Assembly (NCBI RefSeq): GCF_026262505.1
Contig: NC_067206.1
Span: forward strand, 23,389,896 to 23,453,895
Direction: 5' to 3'
DNA length: 64,000 bases
DNA from: Trichomonas vaginalis G3
Lineage: Eukaryota; Parabasalia; Trichomonadida; Trichomonadidae
Below, piece by piece: positions 19,765 through 29,878 of this stretch. The notes beneath the pieces were generated by a model that saw nothing but the letters and a program-made list of their open reading frames with translations, did not search any database and had not been told where the DNA came from. Both the position numbers and the translations under genes were made by a program. Numbering within the stretch: position 1 is the first letter of the stretch; each line of letters opens with the position of its first letter.

Positions 19765-19860
19765 CAATTTAATATTTGTGAGAGTTTTATCAAATTTAAC
19801 ATTTTATTATCAGCTCTATTATATATTATATTAACAGATGAACACATATATAATTGTATA
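19765..19860 (+). repeat. 96-bp flank duplicated with the mariner (copy 1 side)
   Basis: The sequence immediately left of mariner copy 1 is exactly repeated in reverse complement at 25760-25855, immediately right of mariner copy 2. Further out the two sequences differ. The AT-rich stretch 19640-19764 shows nothing else. Confidence 0.95.
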
Positions 19861-21159
19861 GGGTGTCCAAAGGTGCGTTTAGCACAGCGCTCTATATGAG
19901 ACTATTAAAGGAGATATATGCTGATTATAAATATATAATAAAAAATATGAATATATGTATATGATGAGTATGTTGTATTTTGGCGCCATGCCGGGATATA
20001 AAATGAATTTTGAGACAAGAGGCGGTTTCGCGGGAAATTTTGGCGGGATTTTTTTCATTTTTTTAATGAATCATAAAGAAAACATCCTCGCTCTTGCAAA
20101 AAATGCAAAGACTGTAAAAAAATCTACGATACATTGGTAAAATGCTTCGGTATGGATGCTCCTAGCTATTCCACTGTAACGTATCATGTTAGGGTGTATC
20201 ACCTCATGAACAAAAAGGCGCCCATCATAAAAATTGACAAAAAATCGCCGGATCAAAGAAAAATCAAAGCAATTCTTCAAGCGCTAGATGAAGACCCAAG
20301 AGCATCACTCAGAAGGATAGAGGAGATGACAAAGATACCACATACAACAGTCAGTTATTATCTGCACAATTATTTGAACTACAAACTAGCGTATACACGT
20401 TGGGTTCCGCACAACCTTAATTCAGTTCAAAAAAAATCTAGAGTCCAATCTTCGAAAGAGCTCCTCTCTATATTGGGTGCGTATCAATCCAAGAAGTTTC
20501 GCTTTTTAGTAACAGGGGACGAGTCTTGGTTTCAATATGCAACAGAAGCCAAAATCATGTGGATCCCGAAGGATGAAAATCCGCAAACATTCCCGAAGAA
20601 AAAAATTGACACACCAATGATGATGTTGTCGGTTTTTTGGGGCGTGAATGGCATCATCGCAATTGATATTCTTCAAAAACCTAATACGATGAATGCTCAG
20701 TATCTAATTGACAATGTTCTTACTCAAATTATCAATTCTGATGAATTTGAGAAATCCAAACAACAAAAACAAAAGTTTGCAATTCATTTTGATAATTCAA
20801 GAGTTCACAAAAGTCATAAGGTAATGAATTACTTGGTGGAAAACAATGTCAAAGTTGTTCCAAACCAAATTTATTCACCTGATATTGCACCCTCTGACTT
20901 TTATTTATTCGGCACGCTAAAAAAGAGAGCTGAAGGACGCGAATTCGCGAGTCCAGATGATCTTGAAAATTTTGTAAGAGAGCAATTTGAGCAATTTTCT
21001 CATGATGATTTAAAGCGTGTCTTTCAAGCCTGGATCGATCGCTGCGAACGCGTGATTGAATCCAATGGTGATTATATTTAAATAAACTTTATATATATGT
21101 AACTTGTTTATTTCTATTCGCAGTATTCAGGTTTGTGCTAAACACACCTTTGGACACCC
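19861..21159 (+). mobile_element. mariner (Tvmar1-type), copy 1
   Basis: This 1299-bp element has terminal inverted repeats GGGTGTCCAAAGGTG(C/T)GTTT and is flanked by TA on both sides (19859-19860, 21160-21161), the mariner target site. It encodes one DD34D transposase. It matches copy 2 over its whole length with very few differences. Confidence 0.95.
20134..21081 (+). CDS. mariner transposase, DD34D
   Basis: This enzyme cuts and pastes mariner DNA. The helix-turn-helix region is in the first 100 residues (RASLRRIEEMTKIPHTTVS). The catalytic triad is D in VTGDESW, D in IHFDNSR, and D in SPDIAPSDFYLF, with 34 residues between the last two. The frame opens at a TTG (20134); its first ATG is at 20152. 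The preceding segment LALAKNAKTVKKS lies in another frame and ends at 20140, so the first HTH may have been lost to a frameshift or a different start may be used. Both copies share this. Confidence 0.9.
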   Translation: MVKCFGMDAPSYSTVTYHVRVYHLMNKKAPIIKIDKKSPDQRKIKAILQALDEDPRASLRRIEEMTKIPHTTVSYYLHNYLNYKLAYTRWVPHNLNSVQKKSRVQSSKELLSILGAYQSKKFRFLVTGDESWFQYATEAKIMWIPKDENPQTFPKKKIDTPMMMLSVFWGVNGIIAIDILQKPNTMNAQYLIDNVLTQIINSDEFEKSKQQKQKFAIHFDNSRVHKSHKVMNYLVENNVKVVPNQIYSPDIAPSDFYLFGTLKKRAEGREFASPDDLENFVREQFEQFSHDDLKRVFQAWIDRCERVIESNGDYI

Positions 21160-21225
21160 TATATATAAAGAATCAAGATAAGAATGTGATAATTGACACT
21201 TTTGTAAAAAACAACTTGAGAGACT

Positions 21226-21740
21226 TATGAATAGAGTCTAGAAACAAGATAATATGCAATATAATATACAATATCTATGTACATTTATCTTGCATCATTG
21301 TTAGCTCGTGAAAGCTCATTTCTCAGATTTTCAAAGAATCTCTTGATTTCAAAAAAGTCAGAGATTTTCACACAAAAGCTATATAGGGTAATAGTATATG
21401 GGTTATATCTATATAATATCTTATTTGTAACAATAACAATCAATCAGGTCATCCACTATAGCAATATTACTTTGTTATTTTTTTGGTCAACATGACTTTC
21501 TTCAATTAATATCGAATATTGACAGTGAGTCTTTCAGATACAGACACGCAAACTAATAGTAATTGATGTGTGCAACATCTATACTCATCTGGATTCCTCA
21601 AATACAATCTTAATCCAGCTATCAAAACACATCTATTTCACAAATCTTAAAAAAGTAAAGAAAATCGGCACTTACAGACTTATAAATAGAGTCTATAAAC
21701 AAGATAATATGCAATATAATATACAATATCTATGCACATA
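21226..21740 (+). repeat. pair of about 60-bp direct repeats
   Basis: The block containing AACAAGATAATATGCAATAT occurs at about 21226-21285 and again at about 21677-21736, in the same orientation with few changes. The rest of 21162-21748 is AT-rich without genes. Confidence 0.7.
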
Positions 21741-21748
21741 TTATGTTA

Positions 21749-21908
21749 AATTATCTTCATTTAGAGTAAGCATCTTTTTAATCAAGCATCATTTTGATAT
21801 TGCAGGCTTTTCAGTATGTGGACTCCTTCGCTTCGCTCGGAGTCCACATACTGAAAACACTGCTTTTTAAAATCAAAAAATTAATTTTCATATTAATTGT
21901 GTAGATTG
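21749..21908 (+). repeat. 160-bp repeat with central hairpin, copy 1
   Basis: It starts AATTATCTTCATTTAGAG and has a 17-bp-arm hairpin at 21810-21855 (arm TCAGTATGTGGACTCC) with loop TTCGCTTCGCTC. The second copy lies at 26998-27157 in the same orientation, but its loop is the reverse complement. Confidence 0.9.
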
Positions 21909-22306
21909 CAAACCACAATTTTTGATCAGGTAAATATTGTACCTGAATGCATTTTAAAAGGCTGTCTATTCCACCAAAGAGATGCATTTTCCATCCCAAT
22001 AAAACTCAATATTAAGCGATATATCTGAAAAATACGAAGTGTCGGGTAGTGAATTTCACTTCACTTCGTTTCGCTCTGTGGAAATTAGAATTAAATCAAA
22101 AGTTTTTCACATTTTGGCATCAAAGAATTAAAATGAGAGATCTTCAAGCAAGAAGCAAACAACTGTAATAGATATGAACAGAATTTGAAGATTTTGTGTC
22201 AAAAACGAACCATAAGGAGGTGAAAGTCACTTCATATTAACCCCCAATTTGGGAAATTTTAATTCCCCCGATTGGAGTCTTTCCTGCTTTTTAATCATCA
22301 TCCGAG
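21909..22306. other. non-coding, with inverted terminus motif at 22034-22070
   Basis: ACGAAGTGTCGGGTAGTGAA, followed by TTTCACTTCACTTCG, is the reverse complement of the motif at 26950-26992. The pair could bound an old element that now also contains mariner copy 2 and the integrase-type transposase. Nothing else is recognised. Confidence 0.4.
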
Positions 22307-22576
22307 TTGTCTTTAACTAAGATTCGAAGAAATTCTGAAGGAAAACCGATATTACTCTTAAATGGCTGTTTAAAATTCATATTCAGATTCCTCAATCCTT
22401 TGCATTCTTCTTTCGAGATTTTAAGCTCATATTTTTTTCAAACTGAAATGGTTTTCATATACATCTTTGAGAGTTATGAAGATGCATTCGACACATTATT
22501 TTCTAAAACTCATCAAAACGTTTATAAATTTCATAAAGTGATGCCAACAAGAAATGATATAAAAATCAATGTATGA
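22307..22576 (+). CDS. open frame of 89 codons, unrecognised
   Basis: The frame reads through KIRRNSEGKPILLLNGCLKF and FIYIFESYEDAFDTLF, which looks protein-like. The opening codons show no good ATG context, and I see no domain. It may be a relic of an element gene. Confidence 0.25.
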   Translation: MSLTKIRRNSEGKPILLLNGCLKFIFRFLNPLHSSFEILSSYFFQTEMVFIYIFESYEDAFDTLFSKTHQNVYKFHKVMPTRNDIKINV

Positions 22577-22718
22577 TGTCATTTTACAAATATTCCAAAA
22601 TTATTGCTTATTGAATTTGTGAGCGTAATGAAAAATCATTTTCGCAAAATTTAATGGTTTACGATTAAAAAAAATTCAAAAATTGCGAAAAAATTTATTC
22701 GTAAAATTTTAATTGAAA

Positions 22719-23057
22719 TTAAATTCTTGTTGTAATAGCAACAGATACAATTCTCATATCAATCGCTGTATAGCATTGATAGCAGTCACTTCTCCATCTT
22801 TCCATTGCCTTGATCTGATAATCAGGAACATTGAAATGGACCGCAGATTGCGCCGCACCCTTCCTAAATGAATGAGTAGAAAGATTGATGCCTGGAAAGA
22901 GATGATCAAAGATTGATTTAATAATTCTTCTATATGTACAAGCTTTGAAAGGAAAAATCAAATCTTCTGAAGGCATTTTATCTATTTGGTCAACATAATT
23001 ATTTGGGAATTTACATGTGAAAATTATTATATTCTGCCTCATTCTTTGTGGAATCAA
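22719..23057 (-). pseudogene. tyrosine recombinase catalytic-domain fragment
   Basis: The 112-residue frame carries the C-terminal signature of tyrosine recombinases: HSFRKGAAQSA (catalytic His-x-x-Arg), then IKAMERWRSDCYQCYTAI (the conserved Trp position and the Tyr nucleophile region). Such enzymes occur in Crypton-type DNA transposons, DIRS/Ngaro elements and some large viruses. The N-terminal part is missing, so it is a fossil fragment. It lies in an AT-rich stretch between the two mariners. Which element it came from cannot be told from this fragment. Confidence 0.6.
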
Positions 23058-24460
23058 TCAAATAATTATATAAACCATACTCACATTAAATAATGTTTAT
23101 TTCTCATATATTAAAACTCTAATAATTTGATAGCCTGCTATCTTTCATTAAAAACATCAAAAAATATGGAATTTTTAACAGGTGAATTTTTATTCTTTCC
23201 TTGAAATCAATTCTAGTTATTTACAAATGCTAGAAGTACCAATATACTAAGAACTATTCCTTACTTAAATTTCTATTGACAAATTTTTTAAAATAAGTTA
23301 TCATTTGAAAAAGAAATCAATTTATGATAGTGCATTCAAAAATTTAATTTTTTATTATATCGAAAATAAAGAAAAAATATTTTCATCAATATCTCCTTAG
23401 GTACTAAATTTGCAAATTGATAACTTCTATAATTTAGTAGGGGAGCTATCATATATGTTCATATAAATTTCATCTATATGATATTCTGAAAATCTTATTG
23501 CAGTTTGGCAGCATTATGCCTTAATTATATATCATTAGGACAGGCATGAATCATGGAGATCTGCGAAATCGTCCGAAAAATTTAAATTTGACAGCGAATT
23601 GGACCGAAAAAAACTGAAACAAATCATTGTGCCAGTTTCATTTTTTCATTTCACTTTGAATTACCTCTATTCGTATCTCCAGCAGCATTATAGGGAAAAT
23701 ACCCATAACATGAGAGAATTCTTGTTCCTCTGTTTTTTGGTGAGTATTGTTTTCTGTGCATAGAACCTTACAGCGCTTTGTTAATGCTGATAAAGTTTCA
23801 TAAACACTCCACTTATTGCGTGCATTGATATTGGCAATATAATTAAATTTTTGGAAGAAGTGTCCAACTGGCATTTCAAATTTTTGATCTCGTTTCTTCG
23901 TTTTCTTTTGAACTTTTTATGTTGATGTTTAGTTCATTGGAAATTTAACCAATTTGACCTTTTTCAAATTTATGTAAAAAATTCAAAATGACTATGAATT
24001 TATTTATATCTACTTATAAGTTTTTCAAAATACTAAAATATATCATTCAGGTTATATTTAATTACATTTGAAAATTATAAATACAAAAAGCTAATTTGTT
24101 TTGGATTGCATCTATATTTTAACATTTAATTGGTAATGGAACCAGACAAGTTCAGCATTTTTATGTTTCATCGTATTAGCTTTCAATTCAATAATATTCT
24201 GAACAGAATTAGAATTTTTTTTCAGTTTTTCACTCATAATAATTAAATATCATATATTGTTTATTCTTCATTATTACATAATATTAAAGCTATATTTAAA
24301 ATTAATAACTTTTAAATGAATTGTGAGATTATCAAAATAAAATTGAATAACATTAAATATGAATTTAAATAATAAATTATAATATAGTAAATTAAAATAT
24401 GTTAATTTAATATTGAATTTTGCAATGAAATTTGAATTAATCTGAAAAGTATTTAATATA
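23058..24460. other. AT-rich DNA with a pogo-type fragment near 23.55-23.88 kb
   Basis: On the minus strand near 23540-23600 the segment NFSDDFADLHDS resembles the end of the pogo-like relic at 18041. An adjacent open frame of 78 codons (23638-23874) contains FFQKFNYIANINARNKW but no domain I know. 23875-24460 is AT-rich and empty. Confidence 0.35.
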
Positions 24461-25759
24461 GGGTGTCCAAAGGTGTGTTTAGCACAAACCTGAATACTGC
24501 GAATAGAAATAAACAAGTTACATATATATAAAGTTTATTTAAATATAATCACCATTGGATTCAATCACGCGTTCGCAGCGATCGATCCAGGCTTGAAAGA
24601 CACGCTTTAAATCATCATGAGAAAATTGCTCAAATTGCTCTCTTACAAAATTTTCAAGATCATCTGGACTCGCGAATTCGCGTCCTTCAGCTCTCTTTTT
24701 TAGCGTGCCGAATAAATAAAAGTCAGAGGGTGCAATATCAGGTGAATAAATTTGGTTTGGAACAACTTTGACATTGTTTTCCACCAAGTAATTCATTACC
24801 TTATGACTTTTGTGAACTCTTGAATTATCAAAATGAATTGCAAACTTTTGTTTTTGTTGTTTGGATTTCTCAAATTCATCAGAATTGATAATTTGAGTAA
24901 GAACATTGTCAATTAGATACTGAGCATTCATCGTATTAGGTTTTTGAAGAATATCAATTGCGATGATGCCATTCACGCCCCAAAAAACCGACAACATCAT
25001 CATTGGTGTGTCAATTTTTTTCTTCGGGAATGTTTGCGGATTTTCATCCTTCGGGATCCACATGATTTTGGCTTCTGTTGCATATTGAAACCAAGACTCG
25101 TCCCCTGTTACTAAAAAGCGAAACTTCTTGGATTGATACGCACCCAATATAGAGAGGAGCTCTTTCGAAGATTGGACTCTAGATTTTTTTTGAACTGAAT
25201 TAAGGTTGTGCGGAACCCAACGTGTATACGCTAGTTTGTAGTTCAAATAATTGTGCAGATAATAACTGACTGTTGTATGTGGTATCTTTGTCATCTCCTC
25301 TATCCTTCTGAGTGATGCTCTTGGGTCTTCATCTAGCGCTTGAAGAATTGCTTTGATTTTTCTTTGATCCGGCGATTTTTTGTCAATTTTTATGATGGGC
25401 GCCTTTTTGTTCATGAGGTGATACACCCTAACATGATACGTTACAGTGGAATAGCTAGGAGCATCCATACCGAAGCATTTTACCAATGTATCGTAGATTT
25501 TTTTACAGTCTTTGCATTTTTTGCAAGAGCGAGGATGTTTTCTTTATGATTCATTAAAAAAATGAAAAAAATCCCGCCAAAATTTCCCGCGAAACTGCCT
25601 CTTGTCTCAAAATTCATTTTATATCCCGGCATGGTGCCAAAATACAACATACTCATCATATACATATATTCATATTTTTTATTATATATTTATAATCAGC
25701 ATATATCTCCTTTAATAGTCTCATATAGAGCGCTGTGCTAAACGCACCTTTGGACACCC
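24461..25759 (-). mobile_element. mariner (Tvmar1-type), copy 2, inverted
   Basis: It is the same length (1299 bp) as copy 1, in opposite orientation, with TA at 24459-24460 and 25760-25761. The inverted repeats begin GGGTGTCCAAAGGTG. The transposase frames of the two copies encode the same protein. Confidence 0.95.
24539..25486 (-). CDS. mariner transposase, DD34D (copy 2)
   Basis: It is identical in protein sequence to 20134-21081, with the same catalytic residues (VTGDESW, IHFDNSR, APSDFYLF), the same TTG opening and the same upstream frame change. The only protein-level differences I see are two substitutions in the separate upstream frame. Identity and inverted placement with a shared 96-bp flank point to duplication of the locus rather than two insertions. 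Confidence 0.9.
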   Translation of the reverse strand: MVKCFGMDAPSYSTVTYHVRVYHLMNKKAPIIKIDKKSPDQRKIKAILQALDEDPRASLRRIEEMTKIPHTTVSYYLHNYLNYKLAYTRWVPHNLNSVQKKSRVQSSKELLSILGAYQSKKFRFLVTGDESWFQYATEAKIMWIPKDENPQTFPKKKIDTPMMMLSVFWGVNGIIAIDILQKPNTMNAQYLIDNVLTQIINSDEFEKSKQQKQKFAIHFDNSRVHKSHKVMNYLVENNVKVVPNQIYSPDIAPSDFYLFGTLKKRAEGREFASPDDLENFVREQFEQFSHDDLKRVFQAWIDRCERVIESNGDYI

Positions 25760-25855
25760 TATACAATTATATATGTGTTCATCTGTTAATATAATATATA
25801 ATAGAGCTGATAATAAAATGTTAAATTTGATAAAACTCTCACAAATATTAAATTG
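25760..25855 (-). repeat. 96-bp flank duplicated with the mariner (copy 2 side)
   Basis: Exact reverse complement of 19765-19860. The 25856-26050 stretch beyond it is AT-rich without features. Confidence 0.95.
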
Positions 25856-26074
25856 TATTCAAAATATTTTATCAACATATTGTTATTTAATATTAATTAA
25901 ATATCATATATCCATACTATATTATGTCTGACAATGTTACCATATCAATGCCATGCCTATTTAAGCATAACTTTTATACCAAAATTTGCATAAAAGCAGT
26001 AATGCAGTGTTTAGCACAAAACATATGAATATATTGTTATATTTAGCATTATTGGTGATGAAAGAATCCCCTGA

Positions 26075-26838
26075 TCAACATCAGTAGACTTACAAAACGC
26101 GGGCGTACACCTAAGCCATACGACTTTCAAAAGTCAATAAAGATTGTTCACGAACATATTGATTTTCCATGTGGCCAAACAAAAACATACGAACGACTTA
26201 AATACTTTTAAGCAAATCGGTACACAAAGATTAAAAATGTACATGTCGGCCACAAAACGGCCGTCCGCTATTGAGCTCTCTCCCCGAACTTAATGTGGCA
26301 TGCAGATGTCCATTACTTTCTGGGAGAAAGAAGATACCCGATATACAGAATTATTGACGGCTTTTCCAGAAAGAATATCACTGTTAAACTCTTACCAAAC
26401 ATGCTGGCAAGCTCAACATCACAAGTTGCTGTTGATGCATTTCTGAATTACGGAGCACCATATTGTTTTTGGACCGACAACGGTTCTGAAAACAGAGGTG
26501 TTTTCCAAAATGATCTTAACCTCTTCGGAGTACAATGGCGCCATACTGATTCTCATTCGCCAAACCAAAATGGCAAAATCGAGATGTTTTGGCAAACCCT
26601 CGAGAAATTCTCTAGCTTAAATGATATGCAACGCTTTATCAATGAATATAATCAAAATATCACACATTTTTATTTACCAATCAACCCACAAACACATCAT
26701 CACTATACACCTGATCAAATGTACAATTCAAGAGCCAAATACACCCCAGCAGACAGACAAAGATTATGGAAATATGGAATTGTGAAACTGGTCAGACAAA
26801 TATTGAAACCTTTACCACATAATTTGATTAAAAAATAA
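26075..26838 (+). pseudogene. integrase-core (rve) transposase, broken upstream
   Basis: The intact part, from the ATG at 26293 (181 aa), carries an rve-type DDE core: MWHADVHYF (first Asp), FWTDNGSEN (second Asp) and NQNGKIEMFWQTLEKF (Glu). This resembles IS3/IS481- or Ginger-like transposases more than the Maverick integrases in this window. Upstream, from about 26075, related coding (RGRTPKPYDFQKS) is visible but broken about twice. It could come from a Ginger-like DNA transposon or another integrase-bearing element. Confidence 0.6.
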
Positions 26839-26949
26839 AATTTTATAATTTACTATTTTTATAGTATATAAGGAATAGATAACAATAGTCTATAAATCAA
26901 TAAATATTGAATTCCAAAAAAATATAGAAAATTGAGAAATTTTGAGGGG

Positions 26950-26992
26950 GATACCGAGGTGAGGTGAAATTGCTCTCCCGACACTTCGTAAT
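26950..26992 (+). repeat. terminus-like motif
   Basis: ACCGAGGTGAGGTGAAATT and CTCCCGACACTTCGTAATT form a motif also at 16573-16616 (same strand) and 22034-22070 (opposite strand). It sits directly before the 160-bp repeat. Confidence 0.5.
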
Positions 26993-26997
26993 TGGGC

Positions 26998-27157
26998 AAT
27001 TATCTTCATTCAGAGGAAGCATCTTTTTAATCAAGCATCATTTTGATATTGCAGGCTCTTTAGTATGTGGACTCCGAGCGAAACGAAGGAGTCCACATAC
27101 TGAAAAGCCTCCTTTTTAAAATCAAAAAACTAATTTTCAAATTAAATTGTGAAGATT
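26998..27157 (+). repeat. 160-bp repeat with central hairpin, copy 2 (loop inverted)
   Basis: It matches 21749-21908 in orientation and sequence, but the hairpin loop reads GAGCGAAACGAA (27076-27087), the reverse complement of the loop in copy 1 but for one base. Confidence 0.9.
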
Positions 27158-27827
27158 GGGGCTAGTGAAAAATTGGCGTCACAATGGGGTGGCATGCAAA
27201 CTATTCAATTTTGAGTGTAAACTACTCAATTTTGAGTACCCCTGGCGTCATAATGGCAAAAATTGAGAAGGGCCGCGTCACATGTAAAGTGTCAAAAAAA
27301 TTACAACAAAATTGAGCAAGCGAAAATTTTATAGAATATCTAACAATGCATTTTAATCATTAAAATTATAAATGGCCATATGTTCTCTCAATATTCAAAT
27401 AATTTTCCGATATACAGCCGTTGTTTTGATTTTGAAACATTAAACAAATAAAATTCATGCTACTTCAGACTTATCCTGAAGTTACTAAGTCCAAATATGA
27501 CAATTTGAAATTTAACGATCAATAAAAAAGCTATCGACTTGCTTTTGTTAGAGATGTTATAGGCATAGAACATGATTCAGTTCTAAAAGGATTTCGTTTT
27601 TGACAAACAATAATTTTTCATAAAATATTTAATGCTTTTTGGTTTGTTCATTTTCGAGAATAAAAATTATAATTTTTGTTGATTCATTGATGTATGCTAA
27701 TTGATTTTTACATATTTTACTAAATTTTATAAACTTGATTTGAATTTTCTAGAGAATTTTATTAAAAACAACATGAAATCATTAAATTATTTTGGTAATG
27801 ATTGCTTATTTAAAATTTTTAAGCATG
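27158..27827. other. AT-rich DNA, possible small-element ends
   Basis: Two copies of CAATTTTGAGT lie at 27210-27240. Partly inverted GGCGTCA-type words (27175, 27244) and TGTAAAGTGTCA (27281) resemble transposon ends used elsewhere in the window. There are no genes. Confidence 0.4.
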
Positions 27828-28645
27828 AAATCCAGAATCTTCTGAATCATTAGATTCAGAATCCAATTCATCAGAATTAGATTTCAAATAATCACCAAAG
27901 TCCCCATCTGATGATGGATCATCAGGATCATGAGCATCTTAGTGTGATTCGGAATCATACTCAGCAATATGCTTGAAAGTTTGTTCTTTCTGGGATTATG
28001 GAATCGCCCATGCACTCATTATGGTCCTTATGCCAAGCTCACTCCATGCTTGAAGAAAGATGTCAGCTGCTTGTGGACGCGTGAACTGATACTCTGGATT
28101 CTCGTACACCTGAGGACTTTAAAGCACCAAAAAATCTGCGATCGAGGGGTTGATATACATCAGCTCAATCTGATTCTGATTACAAATGTTTTTGACACTT
28201 TCTGTCATATGGGCGGGGAACTGATCAGTAAGTAATGCGCATGGAACAGCGCCACCTTCGAAGTTCCATCCAGTCTCATCCATATTGAATATAAACTCTG
28301 GAGGATATCTGTTCATGACTTCGTCTAGTTGTTGTATAAAATTATCGATTTCTTCCCTTCTTATTTCTCCGCGCTTTTTGGATCTAATTTTTCGGAAAGA
28401 GAGACCATTTCTGTTGCAGAACTTCTTTGCAAAATGATAAGAAAAGAAGTTCTGCTTGAAATGGCCTCTATTTGGTAAATCGAAAGATTTCCAATAATCA
28501 AACAGTAAATCCAAAAGATTTCTGCGCCTTATTGGAATTCCATACCGAATAAATTGCTCTCTTAAGAGATCTGCAACTTGTTTTTCTTCTTCTTCTGTGA
28601 AATTTCTATTTGCCTTACCAAAGTTTCGACCAGGAACATGATATT
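27828..28645 (-). pseudogene. pogo-like DDE transposase pseudogene
   Basis: From about 28641 the minus-strand frame runs FTEEEEKQVADLL ... FIFNMDETGW, the DDE_1 (pogo/Tigger) first-Asp motif, then ALLTDQFPAHMTE, the second-Asp region. Only a few residues separate the two, so about 100 codons of the catalytic core are deleted. The same frame continues after a TAA at 28119 through QVYENPEYQFTRPQAADIFL. Two more in-frame TAA codons precede an acidic tail (SNSDELDSESNDSEDSG) ending near 27828. No start codon is evident. It is clearly dead. Confidence 0.7.
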
Positions 28646-29792
28646 ATATCATAAATTTACATTGATTCCTTAACAAAATTTTATTGCAGGCTTTTCATAT
28701 TGAAAAAAAAATCACTTCAGTTCCTCCATATGGAATCGAGTCAAATGACTTAGGATATTACCTCTGTAGATTCCCTTGTGAAACTGATTATACTGAACTG
28801 CAAGAACACTATTTTCCCATTCTGTTATTTTATGGTTTCTCCTCAGTCATCAGAAAAATTATAGATTGATTAAAACTCAGTATACATTCATGAAAATGAG
28901 TTTATTAATCCAATGAAAAAAGGTTGTTCTTTTTATTAGTGTGAGAGGATCAACGAGCATATCATAAAACATTATTACGCATGCCAGAATTCCTCAATAT
29001 TTATATTCCCATGAATAAAATTATAAGGATTATGCAAACATTAGACAGAATCCCATTTTTGGGAAATATATTAATAGAATTTTTATTCAATTTCTATTCA
29101 AAATATGAAAAATGTGGATTTGACACCGTCAAATCCTCTTTTTCAAAAAGTGATATGATCCTTAGATATTTCGATATTTTCGAATTAATATCAATTGGTT
29201 GCTATGTTACATATCTGGAAATCATATAATATCTAGTCTCCTAATGCTATGCTATATGAATTATCATATGTATATAAACAATTGATGAACTTTATAGTGG
29301 AATGCATTAATTCTAATATAATTTTAACAATTTTTATATGAAATGCCAAAAATAATAAAACAATTTTGAATTGGGAATAAAATGAGATAATGTGATAATA
29401 TCAAATTTAATCTTTATAAATTCGGAGTTAATTATAATTCTTCATATATATTGTCCAGCAGTTTTTAATAAATGCTGTTTTAGTTTAAGGTTGTAGTCCA
29501 CTTATAATTTTTCATAATCTGTTGGCATTTAAGATATATACTAAGCGTATAAAGTTTGATGGCTCCGAACCTTGAACAGTGACGCTTTATTTTAAAGATA
29601 TTTACTTATGGATATATATACTATGTATGAAATAATAATTTTGAGTGCGCATTTGAGAAAGACATAGAATAAATATAGAAAATTCTAGATATAGATTTGC
29701 AATATATAGATATGGCAAATCCTAAAATTTTAGGAAAAATTGAATTTTGTATACATTTTTGAGATACTTATACAAAGAAATTCTCACAAAAA
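28646..29792. other. AT-rich DNA with two weak open frames
   Basis: Frames at 28684-28869 and 28981-29229 on the plus strand look marginally protein-like (PPYGIESNDLGYYLCRFP) but have no recognisable domain. The rest is AT-rich spacer. Confidence 0.35.
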
Positions 29793-29873
29793 TTTATATG
29801 TAAGATACTATCATTAAAAATGTTTTTTTCCCTTGATTTTTACTTTCAAGGGATTCACTTAAAGAAATGTTAC
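29793..29873 (+). repeat. 81-bp direct repeat left of the MULE
   Basis: It begins TTTATATGTAAGATACTATC and ends AAAGAAATGTTAC. An almost identical 80-bp copy lies at 54683-54762, right beyond the other MULE end, in the same orientation. Confidence 0.9.
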
Positions 29874-29878
29874 GAGTA

